Shown piece after piece: positions 8,601 through 17,900 of a stretch of 64,000 bases of DNA. How positions within the stretch are numbered: the first letter of the stretch is position 1; each line of letters starts with the position of its first letter. The notes beneath the pieces were generated by a model that made no database searches, was not told the origin of the DNA, and saw only the letters and a program-made list of their open reading frames with translations. This DNA is from CAIZQW01 sp942493055 (lineage in GTDB: Bacteria > Verrucomicrobiota > Kiritimatiellia > RFP12 > UBA1067). The stretch covers positions 5,456,001 through 5,520,000 of the forward strand of contig OW818680.1 in assembly GCA_942493055.1 (NCBI GenBank). Reading direction: 5' to 3'. The translations under genes and the position numbers were made by a program.

Positions 8601-10490
8601 GAAGGGATAGGGATGCACGTGGACTGTAGCGCGCGCCGTGACAGTGCGTCCGCCGGCTTCAATGACTGTCGATTGCACAATCGCATCAAGGCGTGCTGGG
8701 GGCAACAGATTCTTGGGGATCTGATTGGTGAAGCAGGCTTGCCCCAATTCATCGAGTTCCCCTTTTTGTGTAGGGGAGGTTTCAACGGAAAAGGCCTTCT
8801 CTTCATCGCCGAACTGGTAATCTTCCCATGCAGGTGATTTGAACGGCGCCGCTTTGTACAGCAGCAGGGTCTCGTAACTCAGCCCGCTGGCGGGCTTGCC
8901 GAAGAGATGTTCCGCGCCGATCTTGCCGATGAGCGGATCACCGGCCATCACCGATGCAGGGAGTTCAAGGTGTTTGACCCTGATTTGTGGCGGCACAAAG
9001 GATTCAAGCGAAAAACGGCATTGTCCGAGAAGGGTTGCATCTTTGCCGGGGAGGGTGAGGTGGGCGCGATAGGTTCCGGAGGGCAGATAATCCGGCAGGG
9101 CTATTTCTGCTGTGACGCACCCGCGCGCATCGGCCATGAGCGGAAGCGACTTGAACAGTTTTCCATTCGGCTTCAGGAACTGCAGCGCAACAGGGAAGGG
9201 CGCGGGAGGCGTGTTGTCCTGTAAGCGCAAGAGCGCTTGCGCAAAAACAGTCTCCCCGTGGCGATAAATTTCACGGTCCGTGAAGACGAAAGCCTCTGCG
9301 GTCTTGGGCTGCAGGTAGCGTTCGCTTGTTTGGGTCAACTGCTCGATTTGGTTCTTGCCGGACAAGGCGAGGAAGGTGAAGTCCGCGTCATTCACTGAGG
9401 CGGCAACGAGGAGGAGCGGTTCGCCGTCCTTCTCGTTATATTTGAGCCGTGCGAAGCCGTCGGCATCTGTTGTTGCTTGTGCAAGCAGCGCATTGTTGCG
9501 GCCATAAAGCTTGACCGTGTGGTCGGGTGCGGGGAGACCGTTACCCAGGGTGGTGACCCATACGGTGTAGGCCTGAGGTTCCTCTCGCACGCTGATGCCA
9601 ATGTCCGTCACGCAGACAAGTCGGTTTTTCTGCCGTGTCTCTTCGCTGGAGAGCGACACGAGGAAGGCGCCGCGCTGGGCGCGCGGGATCTGTGCTGAGA
9701 GGTGGATGAACGAGTGTTGCTCCTTGTTGGCGATATTGGGGAGCCGGTTCGTCAGGACGTTGACCCCCTGCGTCAATTCATCCGCGCTATCGGCATCGTC
9801 CCGGTAATCAGAGGCATAGAGATCGTTCTTTGCAAAATAGACGAGGTTTTGGGGGAGGACGCGTGAGACTGTGCTGACCAGCGAGGTGCAGTTGACGCTT
9901 TTGATGGGGATGGTCAGCTTGCCCTGTGGTGCGAGGTAGCGGCCGGGCGCATCAAAGTCGATCTCCGGCGTGCGGTGCGGGATGAGGACGGTGCGCTGGA
10001 TTTCCTTGCCGAGTGTCAGGCCGGTGGTTGATTTCAGGGTCGGACTCAGGAAGAGCGTGACCTTTTCGCCTGGCTTAAAGGGTGCCATGATGCGGAATCC
10101 AGGCTCCCAGCGCCACTCCATGGGGGTGATGGTCAGCTCGGTTTCCGGCGATGAACGCACCTGCAGATGCGCATCTTTTAAGTCGGGCTGTTCATTGAAG
10201 CAGACGGAGAGTTCAGGGTCGCCGAACGAGGGGGTTTTTGCATGAATGCTCGTGATATAGAACACTTTTTCCTGGAGCTGGTTTGTTGGCGCGTGGGGCG
10301 GGAGGCCGTGCATTCCGGAGACCGCGTTTGTTCCCGCGCCTGTCGCAGGATTCCCCGTGGAGTTTTCCGGACAGTCATCATCGCCTTCAAAGGAATCACG
10401 ACTTTGCTTGACCCACCACCAGCCGGCGGCGTTCAGGATGAGGACGGAAAGGACAAATAACCAGATTGACAACAGACGGGGTTTTTTCAT
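5658..10490 (-). CDS. Bacterial alpha-2-macroglobulin with thioester motif
   Basis: 1610 aa. The N-terminal hydrophobic segment (about 7-27) has no lipobox cysteine, so it looks like a membrane anchor or signal peptide rather than a lipoprotein signal. Repeated macroglobulin (MG) beta domains follow, then the bait region and alpha-2-macroglobulin core ('KLVVQPDLPRFLAPND'). The thioester motif CLEQ is intact with Cys1187. A helical TED-like domain and a C-terminal receptor-type domain complete it. The family traps proteases that enter the periplasm by covalent thioester capture. It is first in an operon with pbpC. A ribosome-binding site TAGGAG lies just before the ATG. Confidence 0.94.
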   Translation of the reverse strand: MKKPRLLSIWLFVLSVLILNAAGWWWVKQSRDSFEGDDDCPENSTGNPATGAGTNAVSGMHGLPPHAPTNQLQEKVFYITSIHAKTPSFGDPELSVCFNEQPDLKDAHLQVRSSPETELTITPMEWRWEPGFRIMAPFKPGEKVTLFLSPTLKSTTGLTLGKEIQRTVLIPHRTPEIDFDAPGRYLAPQGKLTIPIKSVNCTSLVSTVSRVLPQNLVYFAKNDLYASDYRDDADSADELTQGVNVLTNRLPNIANKEQHSFIHLSAQIPRAQRGAFLVSLSSEETRQKNRLVCVTDIGISVREEPQAYTVWVTTLGNGLPAPDHTVKLYGRNNALLAQATTDADGFARLKYNEKDGEPLLLVAASVNDADFTFLALSGKNQIEQLTQTSERYLQPKTAEAFVFTDREIYRHGETVFAQALLRLQDNTPPAPFPVALQFLKPNGKLFKSLPLMADARGCVTAEIALPDYLPSGTYRAHLTLPGKDATLLGQCRFSLESFVPPQIRVKHLELPASVMAGDPLIGKIGAEHLFGKPASGLSYETLLLYKAAPFKSPAWEDYQFGDEEKAFSVETSPTQKGELDELGQACFTNQIPKNLLPPARLDAIVQSTVIEAGGRTVTARATVHVHPYPFYIGIKNPKKNILKAGHEETLHIANVLPDGTSNPAPVTLALTIEQLSWISNFRKDPRGYYQWESQRIKSLIFTNAVTCKGQETSIPFTVPADTGDYLLTLTDPVSQTSTSWLFISSDSNSPSVAWDRSSPDRVKLVFDKESYQPDETIRMQIRSPFPGTAWVTLQQTHILENQVVIMTNNTAEVTWTAHKAWSPNLEVAVSVIRPARAESVWSAHRASGIETLRISPAEHKLNVSVKTDLPAVAPKTTLPIKITVKDANGQPAQQAAITVLAVDEGICMLTGMKTPAPYPFFKRIRTAGLSFYDIFSQLMPITDEQALAAASHAGGDGEEEFAMKRLNPIASRRFKPVSLWKGNVALDADGTATVSIALPEFTGELRLMAIAWNSQATGSSEASIKVKRKLVVQPDLPRFLAPNDQATFQVTLHNESGKAAPVQLSTTAEGPVSIDTPKQNIELAVGESRSVLFTAKVQEQVGLARVTIKVEGAGEHYEETIELAVRPAVSWEDSSEQLVLKPNEERTFKPSENCLPSTFLQTVYVSMRPSINLVGALEYVIHYPYGCLEQTTSSVFPLIPLKELAKQVAFKNTSLGDEAPDLIEAAVSRILSMQRYNGFAMWPGAYDVAKYESVYASHFLVEAANAGYKIPADVLPFCTSFLEDELRNEKCADAAYICHVLALAKRPAHGTMLRLFEKCYSLNTEDRFHLARALVRSGDIAKGRGVLETVKTVDGLREAAFGLLVWCEIDPSSTFALNCATEIEKKRTQRGHWGTTQDNALALLALGRLVQHIDLSSKSESASLLWNGAAKQLTPTNSAVWTTPHAATLKNTSQEPVYISRLTHAVPAQPKITNIDQGIAVRRSFITSDRILTNVTTIARGDLLWIEILIDPLQGEKKDLVIEDLLPAGLEIETGSDQKASVSEDSWILHREMRDDRLLLFTKTISKRQTYTYAVRAVTSGDFIVPAISAQAMYDPGTFSRHGATRLTIK

Positions 10491-10514
10491 GAGAGGCTCC
10501 TAAAATAATAAAAA

Positions 10515-10543
10515 TGTATACCTTAGGCTACTGTTTAGACATA
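10515..10543 (-). promoter_or_regulatory. Possible promoter of the macroglobulin-pbpC operon
   Basis: On the minus strand TATACA (10520-10515) lies about 25 nt before the ATG at a spacing of 17 from a weak -35 (TATGTC). Only the -10 is convincing. The rest of 10544-10735 shows no gene. Confidence 0.35.
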
Positions 10544-10735
10544 TGTTCGTCATGCGGAGGCGCAGAGGCTTAGAGAGTGGAGTCTGAGGCGACGGTGCTT
10601 CGGTAGGGGCGAATGGGTCTAAATTTAGCTTTGGTACGAAAGTGTGTAATAGCATAGATGACCTTTTTGTCGAACGCAAGAGGGAAATTAACAATTTAAT
10701 TTAGAATGAATTGACAGGGGCATTGAACTTACCAA

Positions 10736-10764
10736 TTGCGCGGTCTTAACTGATTTAGTATGCT
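10736..10764 (+). promoter_or_regulatory. Candidate sigma-70 promoter, leaderless type
   Basis: TTGCGC-N17-TATGCT, with the -10 ending 8 nt before the ATG at 10773. No ribosome-binding site lies between, so the transcript would start at or next to the start codon. Confidence 0.5.
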
Positions 10765-10772
10765 GTCATTTC

Positions 10773-11786
10773 ATGAAAAAAACGGTGTTTATTTTAGTGA
10801 TAGGAGTCCTGACCTCGCGGGTGTCGGGCGACACGGTTGTCTTCAAGTCTGGCGAGAGGCTGAGCGGCAAAGTCATCAGTGTTGCTGACGGAAAGATGGC
10901 TTTTAAGTCCAAAGTCGTTGGGACCGTGACCTTTTCTCTGGCGGAAGTCGAGGCGTGTTTCACGGAAGGGAAAGTCGAAATTGTACTGAAGGATGGCTCG
11001 GTTGTTGAAAAGGCTGTGCAGTTTCAACCCGGTTCCGCGACGGGTACAGTAGACGTGGTCACCAGCGATGGGAGGGTTTTTGACCTGGAGGCGGTTGAAA
11101 AGGTCAATCCGGAGAAGAAGAAGTGGAAGGGGCAGATCGTTGCCAACTATCTTGAAAACCGGGGCAATTTGCAGAGTCGGAACCTGAACGTGACCGGCGA
11201 GGCGGTCAGACGGGGCGTTGACACGCGGCTATCGCTGAATGCGGGGTATGTCTATGGGCAGCAGGATGACACCAAGACGGGTGTCGAGACAACCACCTCC
11301 GACAATAATTATGCAGGCGGAAAACTTGACTATTTTTTCCTGCGGAGCCTGTATGCGTATATTAACAGCAAGTATTACCGCGACAGCGTGCTCTTCCTGG
11401 ATTATCGCTTCACAGAGGGGCTGGGGCTGGGCTTTCAATGGGTCGATACAAGGGTTTGGAGTTTTGACACGGAATTAGGGTTGAACTATGTGCGGGAGAA
11501 GTATTGGGATCCGAAAGAGGAGGAAGACTACATGGGGTCGCGTCTCGCGTATCATTTCACCTACACGTTTTGGGAGACATTCAGCGCCTTTCATAATCTT
11601 GAGCTTGTTCATAGCTCTTCAAGCGTGATACGCTATTTACTTTCAACAGATGCTGGCATCCAAGCAAAACTTGCCGCATCCTGGTTCGCCCAGGCTAAGG
11701 TTCAGATACTCTATGACTCTGCCCCGCCGGGTGATCATGAAAAGCTTGACTCTCGGTACATGTTAGGGCTGGGTTACAATTTTTGA
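10773..11786 (+). CDS. DUF481 (YdiY-like) outer-membrane beta-barrel protein
   Basis: 337 aa. A signal peptide (about 1-19, ending 'SRVSG') is followed by a short beta-rich domain of the kind 'DTVVFKSGERLSGKVISV', then by the DUF481 region from about residue 115 ('GQIVANYLENRGNLQSRNLN'). Alternating hydrophobic strands run to the C-terminal 'YMLGLGYNF', whose last residue is Phe, as expected for an outer-membrane barrel. DUF481 proteins are outer-membrane proteins of poorly known function, some salt-induced. The next gene starts 14 nt downstream and is likely co-transcribed. Confidence 0.85.
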   Translation: MKKTVFILVIGVLTSRVSGDTVVFKSGERLSGKVISVADGKMAFKSKVVGTVTFSLAEVEACFTEGKVEIVLKDGSVVEKAVQFQPGSATGTVDVVTSDGRVFDLEAVEKVNPEKKKWKGQIVANYLENRGNLQSRNLNVTGEAVRRGVDTRLSLNAGYVYGQQDDTKTGVETTTSDNNYAGGKLDYFFLRSLYAYINSKYYRDSVLFLDYRFTEGLGLGFQWVDTRVWSFDTELGLNYVREKYWDPKEEEDYMGSRLAYHFTYTFWETFSAFHNLELVHSSSSVIRYLLSTDAGIQAKLAASWFAQAKVQILYDSAPPGDHEKLDSRYMLGLGYNF

Positions 11787-11800
11787 CAGGAGATGTGCAT

Positions 11801-13951
11801 ATGAGGATGATCAGATGGATGGTGGTTGTTTCTGTGTTAAGCGCGGGGTTTGCAGAGGCGTTGACCCCGCACGATCTGATGTGCGACTTGCTCGCCAAAC
11901 CGGGATGGGTGCCTGTGCCTGATGCGCAACCTCAGTTTTCCTGGTGTTTTAAGGATGGCCAGCAGGGCGATCTCCAAACCGCCTATCAGATACAGGTGGC
12001 CACATCGACCTCCTGCTTCAGGGCTGACAATCCGGACTTGTGGGATTCAGGCCAGGTGATCTCCGGACAGTCGCTGTTCGTGACCTACGGTGGAAAGGCG
12101 TTGCCATCGAATGCCTCGGTTTGCTGGCGAGTCCGGGTGTGGGACCGGCGGAACAATGCGGGGCCATGGTCGCAGAGTGTCTCGTTTCTCACGGCGGTGG
12201 AACTGGGGGCGAACAAGACGCTTCGGTATCCGCTCAAGCAGACGGTTGTCGCGCCGGTCTCCATTACGACGAACATGGAGGGCCGCGTCTTTATCGACTT
12301 TGGCAAGGCGGCCTTTGGGTGGTTGGAGTTGGTTCCGCAGAGCCGGGAACGCTTTGCCGGCTCATTTACGTTCCATCTTGGGGAGAAGGCGAAGGGGTAT
12401 ACGGTCGACCGTCAGCCTGGCGGTACAATCCGTTATGCAAAGGTCACTGGCGCGCTCACGCAGCCCGCGGTTTACCGCGTGCCGCTGATGCCGGACAAGC
12501 GGAACACGGACACGTCGGCGGGGGCCATCCTGATGCCGCCGGAGATTGGCGTGATCATGCCCTTCCGTTTTGTGGAAGTGGAGGAGAGCCCTTTCCCGAT
12601 TACAAAGGAATCCATCCATCAAGTGGCCATAACCTATCCGTTTGATGATCGTTCATCGGTGTTTGTGAGCAGCGATCGCATCCTTGATCGCGTCTACTCC
12701 TTCTGCAAATACAGCATCAAGGCGACGACGTTTGCGGGCGTTTATATTGATGGCGACCGTGAGCGGATTCCCTACGAGGCGGATGCCTATATCAACCAGC
12801 TGTGTCACTACGGGCTGGATCGCGAATTTACGCTGGCCCGTTATAGCCATGAGCACCTGATGAAAGTTCCGACGTGGCCCACGGAGTGGAAGCAGCATTC
12901 CGTCATGATGGCCTGGACCGATTGGATGTATACGGGCAATACGCAGTCGCTGGTGCGTTGCTATGATCAGCTGAAGAGTGAAAAAATACTGCTCTTTTGT
13001 GCGCGTCCGGAGGATGGCCTGCTGGTGACCTCTGCTGAGAAAAATTCAGGCAAGCCCGGTATTCGCGATATTGTGGACTGGCCGGTCTCAGAGCGTGACG
13101 GTTTTGAATTCAAGCCTGTGAACGCCGTTGTCAATGCCTTCTACTGCCTCAATCTGAAGCAAATGGCGGAGATGGCAGGGGCCCTGGGCAAAACAAACGA
13201 TGCGGCAGCCTTTCGAAGCTTGGCAAGCCATGTGACGCGCGAATTCCAGCGGGTCTTCTATAACGACAAAAAGGGGCATTACGTGGATGGCGAAGGGGCT
13301 GCGCATGCCTCGCTTCACGCGAATATGCTGCCGCTGGCGTTCGGGCTGGTCCCGGAATCCGAACGGGAACGAGTGGTTGAGTTTGTCGCCTCTCGCGGCA
13401 TGGCGTGTAGCGTGTATGGCTCGCAATATCTGCTGGAAGGGCTCTTTGAAGCCGGTCGGGAGCGAGAGGCCATTGCCTTGCTGACAAGCAGGAGCGACAG
13501 GAGTTGGGTGAATATGATGCGCGAAGGCTCCACGATTTCACTGGAGGCCTGGGGCGAGAAATATAAGAAGAACCTCGACTGGAATCACGCCTGGGGTGCC
13601 ACGCCGGCGAACATCATCCCCCGTTACGTGTTAGGTGTGCGTCCGCTGACCCCGGGCTTTGGCAAGGTCCTGATCCGTCCCCAGTCAGCCTCGCTGGATG
13701 TGCAGGGGACTGTTCCCACGATCCGGGGTCCTGTCATTGTCGGGGTCCGCCAGAAACCTGATAAGTTCTATAAACTCGTCATTGAGATTCCTGTGAACAT
13801 GACTGCGCGCCTGGAGTTGCCGCCGCTGCCGGTGCGCGACGGGGAATTGAGATTGAACGGTAAGCGTGTCCCGGCTGTGTTCAAAGACGGGCGCTTGATC
13901 TTCGACGACGTCGAATCCGGCAAGCACACGATTGTGTGGCAGGCGAGGTAA
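11801..13951 (+). CDS. Secreted alpha-L-rhamnosidase, GH78
   Basis: 716 aa from the ATG at 11801, chosen because AGGAG lies 8 nt upstream; a TTG at 11783 would overlap the previous gene. A signal peptide (about 1-19, ending 'GFAEA') is followed by a fibronectin-like domain ('FSWCFKDGQQGDLQTAYQIQV'), a beta-sandwich, and an (alpha/alpha)6 barrel. The barrel carries the GH78 motif DGDRER (from Asp317) that supplies the catalytic acid, and 'NLDWNHAWGATPANIIPR'. A C-terminal beta domain closes it. It would release terminal alpha-L-rhamnose from plant or bacterial polysaccharides in the periplasm or outside the cell. Confidence 0.92.
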   Translation: MRMIRWMVVVSVLSAGFAEALTPHDLMCDLLAKPGWVPVPDAQPQFSWCFKDGQQGDLQTAYQIQVATSTSCFRADNPDLWDSGQVISGQSLFVTYGGKALPSNASVCWRVRVWDRRNNAGPWSQSVSFLTAVELGANKTLRYPLKQTVVAPVSITTNMEGRVFIDFGKAAFGWLELVPQSRERFAGSFTFHLGEKAKGYTVDRQPGGTIRYAKVTGALTQPAVYRVPLMPDKRNTDTSAGAILMPPEIGVIMPFRFVEVEESPFPITKESIHQVAITYPFDDRSSVFVSSDRILDRVYSFCKYSIKATTFAGVYIDGDRERIPYEADAYINQLCHYGLDREFTLARYSHEHLMKVPTWPTEWKQHSVMMAWTDWMYTGNTQSLVRCYDQLKSEKILLFCARPEDGLLVTSAEKNSGKPGIRDIVDWPVSERDGFEFKPVNAVVNAFYCLNLKQMAEMAGALGKTNDAAAFRSLASHVTREFQRVFYNDKKGHYVDGEGAAHASLHANMLPLAFGLVPESERERVVEFVASRGMACSVYGSQYLLEGLFEAGREREAIALLTSRSDRSWVNMMREGSTISLEAWGEKYKKNLDWNHAWGATPANIIPRYVLGVRPLTPGFGKVLIRPQSASLDVQGTVPTIRGPVIVGVRQKPDKFYKLVIEIPVNMTARLELPPLPVRDGELRLNGKRVPAVFKDGRLIFDDVESGKHTIVWQAR

Positions 13952-14025
13952 GTCGGCGTGAAACTTGAAACTGGAAACTTGGTTTTTTCAAGAATCACAC
14001 GAAAAGCACTAAAAACGCAGAGGTT

Positions 14026-14063
14026 CTGATCACTGAGGACTGATCACTGAGGACTGATCGCTG
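14026..14063. repeat. 14-bp tandem repeat
   Basis: The unit 'ctgatcactgagga' occurs twice exactly (14026-14039, 14040-14053), plus a partial third copy. It encodes the last residues of the minus-strand gene, so the C-terminal tail of that protein is repeat-derived. Confidence 0.7.
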
Positions 14064-14575
14064 CTCAGCGCGTGCGTTCCGCTGAGCAGGGAGATGACTT
14101 GCTGCTGGACTTCGCCCAGACGGTCGAGCCGGAGCTTCGGGTCCAGCACGACAAAGGTGTCGCCGCTTCTCTTATGCTCATAAACACGCAGAATCCCGCC
14201 GCTCTCATGCGGCTTTGCATCGCGCTCGGCCAGCAATTTGCCGCGTTCCAGCATCACGGCTAAGACGTAGACCACATTACTCATCGTGGGGTCCTCGAGC
14301 GTGATGAGACGACGGAGAAGCTCCTCCGCATTCTCCTTCTTGACATGCTCCGTCCTGGTTGTGCTGGGCGCTGGCGCCTCGTAAATGCCCTCCCAGGCGC
14401 TGAAGGGTTCCCAGTCGCGTTCCAGACGCTTCCAGCACTCCGCATGACAATCCATGCGCTCGTACGTGTCGTCTACGTCACGCAAGACGGATACGCAGGG
14501 GCCTTTGTCAACCAGCGGCTGTGCGCAAATACTGCATGTGTGCCCGCGAGGGCGTATATTCCATTCCTGTGCCAT
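14030..14575 (-). CDS. Uncharacterised protein with an N-terminal Cys-rich zinc-ribbon-like motif
   Basis: 181 aa. I do not recognise a named family. Near the N-terminus there is a CxxC ('CSICAQPL') followed by 'CHAEC' about 30 residues later, a likely four-cysteine zinc site. The rest is helical, with 'NVVYVLAVMLERGKLL' and a C-terminal strand-rich part ('DTFVVLDPKLRLDRL'). There is no signal peptide or membrane segment, so it is probably cytoplasmic. It stands alone on the minus strand. A well-formed promoter sits directly before the ATG without a ribosome-binding site. The final ~8 residues come from a short tandem repeat. Confidence 0.7.
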   Translation of the reverse strand: MAQEWNIRPRGHTCSICAQPLVDKGPCVSVLRDVDDTYERMDCHAECWKRLERDWEPFSAWEGIYEAPAPSTTRTEHVKKENAEELLRRLITLEDPTMSNVVYVLAVMLERGKLLAERDAKPHESGGILRVYEHKRSGDTFVVLDPKLRLDRLGEVQQQVISLLSGTHALSSDQSSVISPQ

Positions 14576-14581
14576 TTTTAA

Positions 14582-14610
14582 AATATAGCAAAAACGTGCC
14601 TTCGCCGCAA
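14582..14610 (-). promoter_or_regulatory. Candidate leaderless promoter
   Basis: Minus strand: TTGCGG-N17-TATATT, with the -10 ending 6 nt before the ATG at 14575. Transcription would start at the start codon. Confidence 0.55.
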
Positions 14611-14789
14611 CCCCGCAGTGACATCCGTGTTTTCCCCCATTTCAGGAAAATAATCAACGTAGCCCTCTATTGCAGTTTTGCATCAGCTCTGACGGACAGT
14701 GTTTTTTAAAACCGTAAATAAAAATCATAAAAATGAACAAAAAAGTAAACTGAAGCAAAATAAAGTTATCATTTTAAATCATTTTATTG

Positions 14790-14817
14790 TTGATAATATC
14801 AAAAAAATAAATATATT
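14790..14817 (+). promoter_or_regulatory. Candidate promoter of the first giant repeat protein
   Basis: TTGATA-N16-TATATT within a very AT-rich stretch (14700-14880). It leaves an ~85-nt leader that contains the inverted repeat at 14846-14870. Apart from this, 14611-14909 shows no gene. Confidence 0.45.
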
Positions 14818-14845
14818 AGATCATATTATTGGAAAAAAAGTCACA

Positions 14846-14870
14846 TTTACTCAATATCGTGTTGAGTAAA
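14846..14870. promoter_or_regulatory. Perfect 9-bp inverted repeat in the leader of the giant gene
   Basis: TTTACTCAA (14846-14854) and TTGAGTAAA (14862-14870) are separated by 7 nt. It could be an operator for a dimeric regulator or an mRNA hairpin. It has no T-run and lies ~40 nt before the start codon, which has its own strong ribosome-binding site (GGAGGGG). Confidence 0.5.
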
Positions 14871-14909
14871 TTTGAAGGAAACCAGTAATTAGTTAAGTGG
14901 AGGGGTAGA

Positions 14910-17900
14910 ATGAAAATTCCAAAGGTGTTGGTGCTGGGGTTAACGCTCGTGGCGACCTGTGTCGCTCATGCGCAACGGTCAATCAGTGTGAGCTTCGGCA
15001 GTGATCGGTCCGCGATTGACGATGTAGATGAGGCCGTGGGGTATGTGCCTGTTCCTGGGCGTTACTGGGTTGATGTGTCGAATGCGGGCAACACGGGGGG
15101 CACTCCGACGACGTTGGTGGCGTCCAATGTACAGGACGGTTCAGGAACGGCTATTCTGGGCTCGCAACTGTATGCCTGCTCGCGGGGCGGGTCGTGGTAC
15201 AATGGCAGTACGGCAACACTGACGGCCAAACTGCTGTACGGTTTCCTGGACGACTCCAATGGCAGCAATCCGGGCGGCTTCAAGGTGACCGGCATCCCGT
15301 ATGCGAAGTATCGGGTGATCATTTACCGCAACATTGATGCCGCAGAAGGAACGACTGGACTGTTCGGCTATCACACCATCAATGGTACAGCTTACTCCTA
15401 TGTGGCCGGCGTGCTGACGGCAGGGTCCACGGCCAACTGGGGGGTTACGCGGAAGACGCAGATTGTGGTCGGCGAGAACACGATGGTTGTCACCAATCTG
15501 ACAGGCGACCTCACGGTGTTGACCGCCTCGCCCGGCGGAGGCGTACGGGGCTGTATTTCCGGCTTCCAGATTGAAGAGGAGTCGGCTTATGATGTGATCA
15601 GTGTCAAAGTAGGATCCGATGCCACCTGTAATATTCCTTACAACAATTTTACAAATTATGCGGGTGTAGCAGGCCTGAGTATCAAGTGTTCACGTTGGAA
15701 CAATATGGCCGCTCCTGCTGGCACGACGATCACGAATATCGTGAAGAGCCGCGTCAGTGACAACATTGGCGTCACGATCACCAATACAGCACCCAACAAT
15801 CCATATACCGCCAATGGTTCTGCAAACCTTGTCAACAACCATGCGAACACCCGGTTGCTGGGGCGGTACATGGATTTAAGTGCCAGCACGCAATATACGA
15901 TCACGGTAAAGGATATTCCTTATGCCTATTACGATGTGTACATGATCTACTCAGGAGATGGCGGAGTCTACTCGCCAGCGATCATTAACGGTACAAGTTA
16001 TTACGGCTTAGGTAATGGGACTTTCCCTGGAACATCCTCGTGGGGCAATCGTAATGCGACCTGGGGGACATTGCAGGGTGCCTGCGGTAACTCCTATTTG
16101 CGTGAAGGCTACAACTATCTCCGCGTCGCAAAGGTATCAGGAAGTGTCCTGACGTTGAAAAATACAATTTCTGCAAATCGCGGAACATTGGCTGGCTTCC
16201 AAATCGTGGAAGCTTCAGCACCGGCAGCCATTACAGGTGATATTATCTGGGTGGGTGGAACTTCTGGCAGTTGGACCGATGGCACGAAATGGAATACGGG
16301 CGTGCCTCCGATTGCGACGGATACGGTTGTGTTTAGCGATCCATCGGTAACTGTCGATCTGGGCGGCGGCAGCGTCAATGCTGCGAGAATTAAGATGTAT
16401 GGAAGTGTGCTGGCCCTGAACAACGGCACCTTTGCAACACCGCCGGTTCTGGAAAACAGTTCTGGTGGAAACGTCCTGTTCAGCACGGATTCGGTGATGT
16501 CCTTTGACACCTGCCCTGTTGGGCTTTACAAAGGCGGTGCTGGAAACATCACCGTCGGAACTCTTGCATACGGTGTTTCGGATACGCTTTCCGTATCAGG
16601 GACGGGCAGCTTCAAACTGACGAATGGCGGTACGATCGGCACACTCCGCATGGAAAGCGCAGGAAGCACGTTTGAAGCCTCCGGCGGGACCCTCGCCATC
16701 ACGACCTCGCTTCAGCCTCAGACGCTCAGCAACCTGAAGATCACCGGCACCGCGGTCGTCACGATTGCCGGGGCGGCGACGGTCAATGACGTGAATTACC
16801 TGTTCAGCGGCTCGTCCCAGACGAGCATCACAGGCGACATGTATTTCCAGTCATGGGGCGACATCATCTTCACGAACAGCGCGAAGGTCATCACCACCGG
16901 GAAAATGGCCTTCGACAAGGAGGATAAGGTCATCCTGACCGACAGTGCGGACCTGACCTGCACGCAATTCCGCTTCAACGACTCTTCCGTAGGCGGGTTG
17001 AATACCACGTTCACCATGACAGGCGGCAAGATCAATGCCACGGCGACCGGAGCGGACAAGTCTTCGGCGTTCCACTTCGCCCACTGGAACGTCAATAACC
17101 CGCGGTTCTACCTGAACGGCGGCGAACTGGTCGCGACGAACGGCAGCGGCAACATGTCGCTGGGCGTCGATGGTGTTTGTTACGTGTATCTTGGCGGCAC
17201 CCAGATCAAGATCAAGCGGCTTCAGTTCCAAGCTGATAAAGGAAGTGAATTATATATCACGAACGGCGTGTTGAACATCGGCGTAGACGGTATTGTCAAC
17301 GCAGGAACGAAGCCGCTCTATCTGGCGGGCGGCACAGTCACAGCCTGGGGCAACTGGTCGAGTGCCAAAGCGATGACGTTCACGAACACAGTGGCCGGTC
17401 TGGCTGTTCCAGGGGATGTGACCTTTGACACGGCGGGTTTTGCGATCTCGCTCACGGGAGCCATGGATGGCGAAGGAGGACTGGCGAAGTCCGGGGCCGG
17501 AACGCTGTCGCTCGCTGGGGCGAACACGTATGCGGGGACGACCGCGATCCAGGCGGGCACAATCGTTCCGAAGCACGTGACAGCACTCGGCTCGGGCGCA
17601 CTGTCGCTGACGGGTGGCACGCTCGACCTGACAGCATCCGGCGCTCTTGTGCCGACCGGGACAAAGGCGTGGACAGTCTCCGGGACGCCGATGTTGAAGT
17701 TAACGCATAACGCGGCGAACAAGATGTCCATTTCCAGTATCACGGGCTCAGGCGTCGTCTCTCTCAGCCTCGATGTGTCTGGTGTATCCGCGCTTGGCGC
17801 GTATAAACTGCTCAGCACGACGACGGATGTGACAACGAATAACTTTGCCTTGGCAATGACAGGGAATGCCCCTGGGTTCATGGCTGAGTTGACATCGGAT

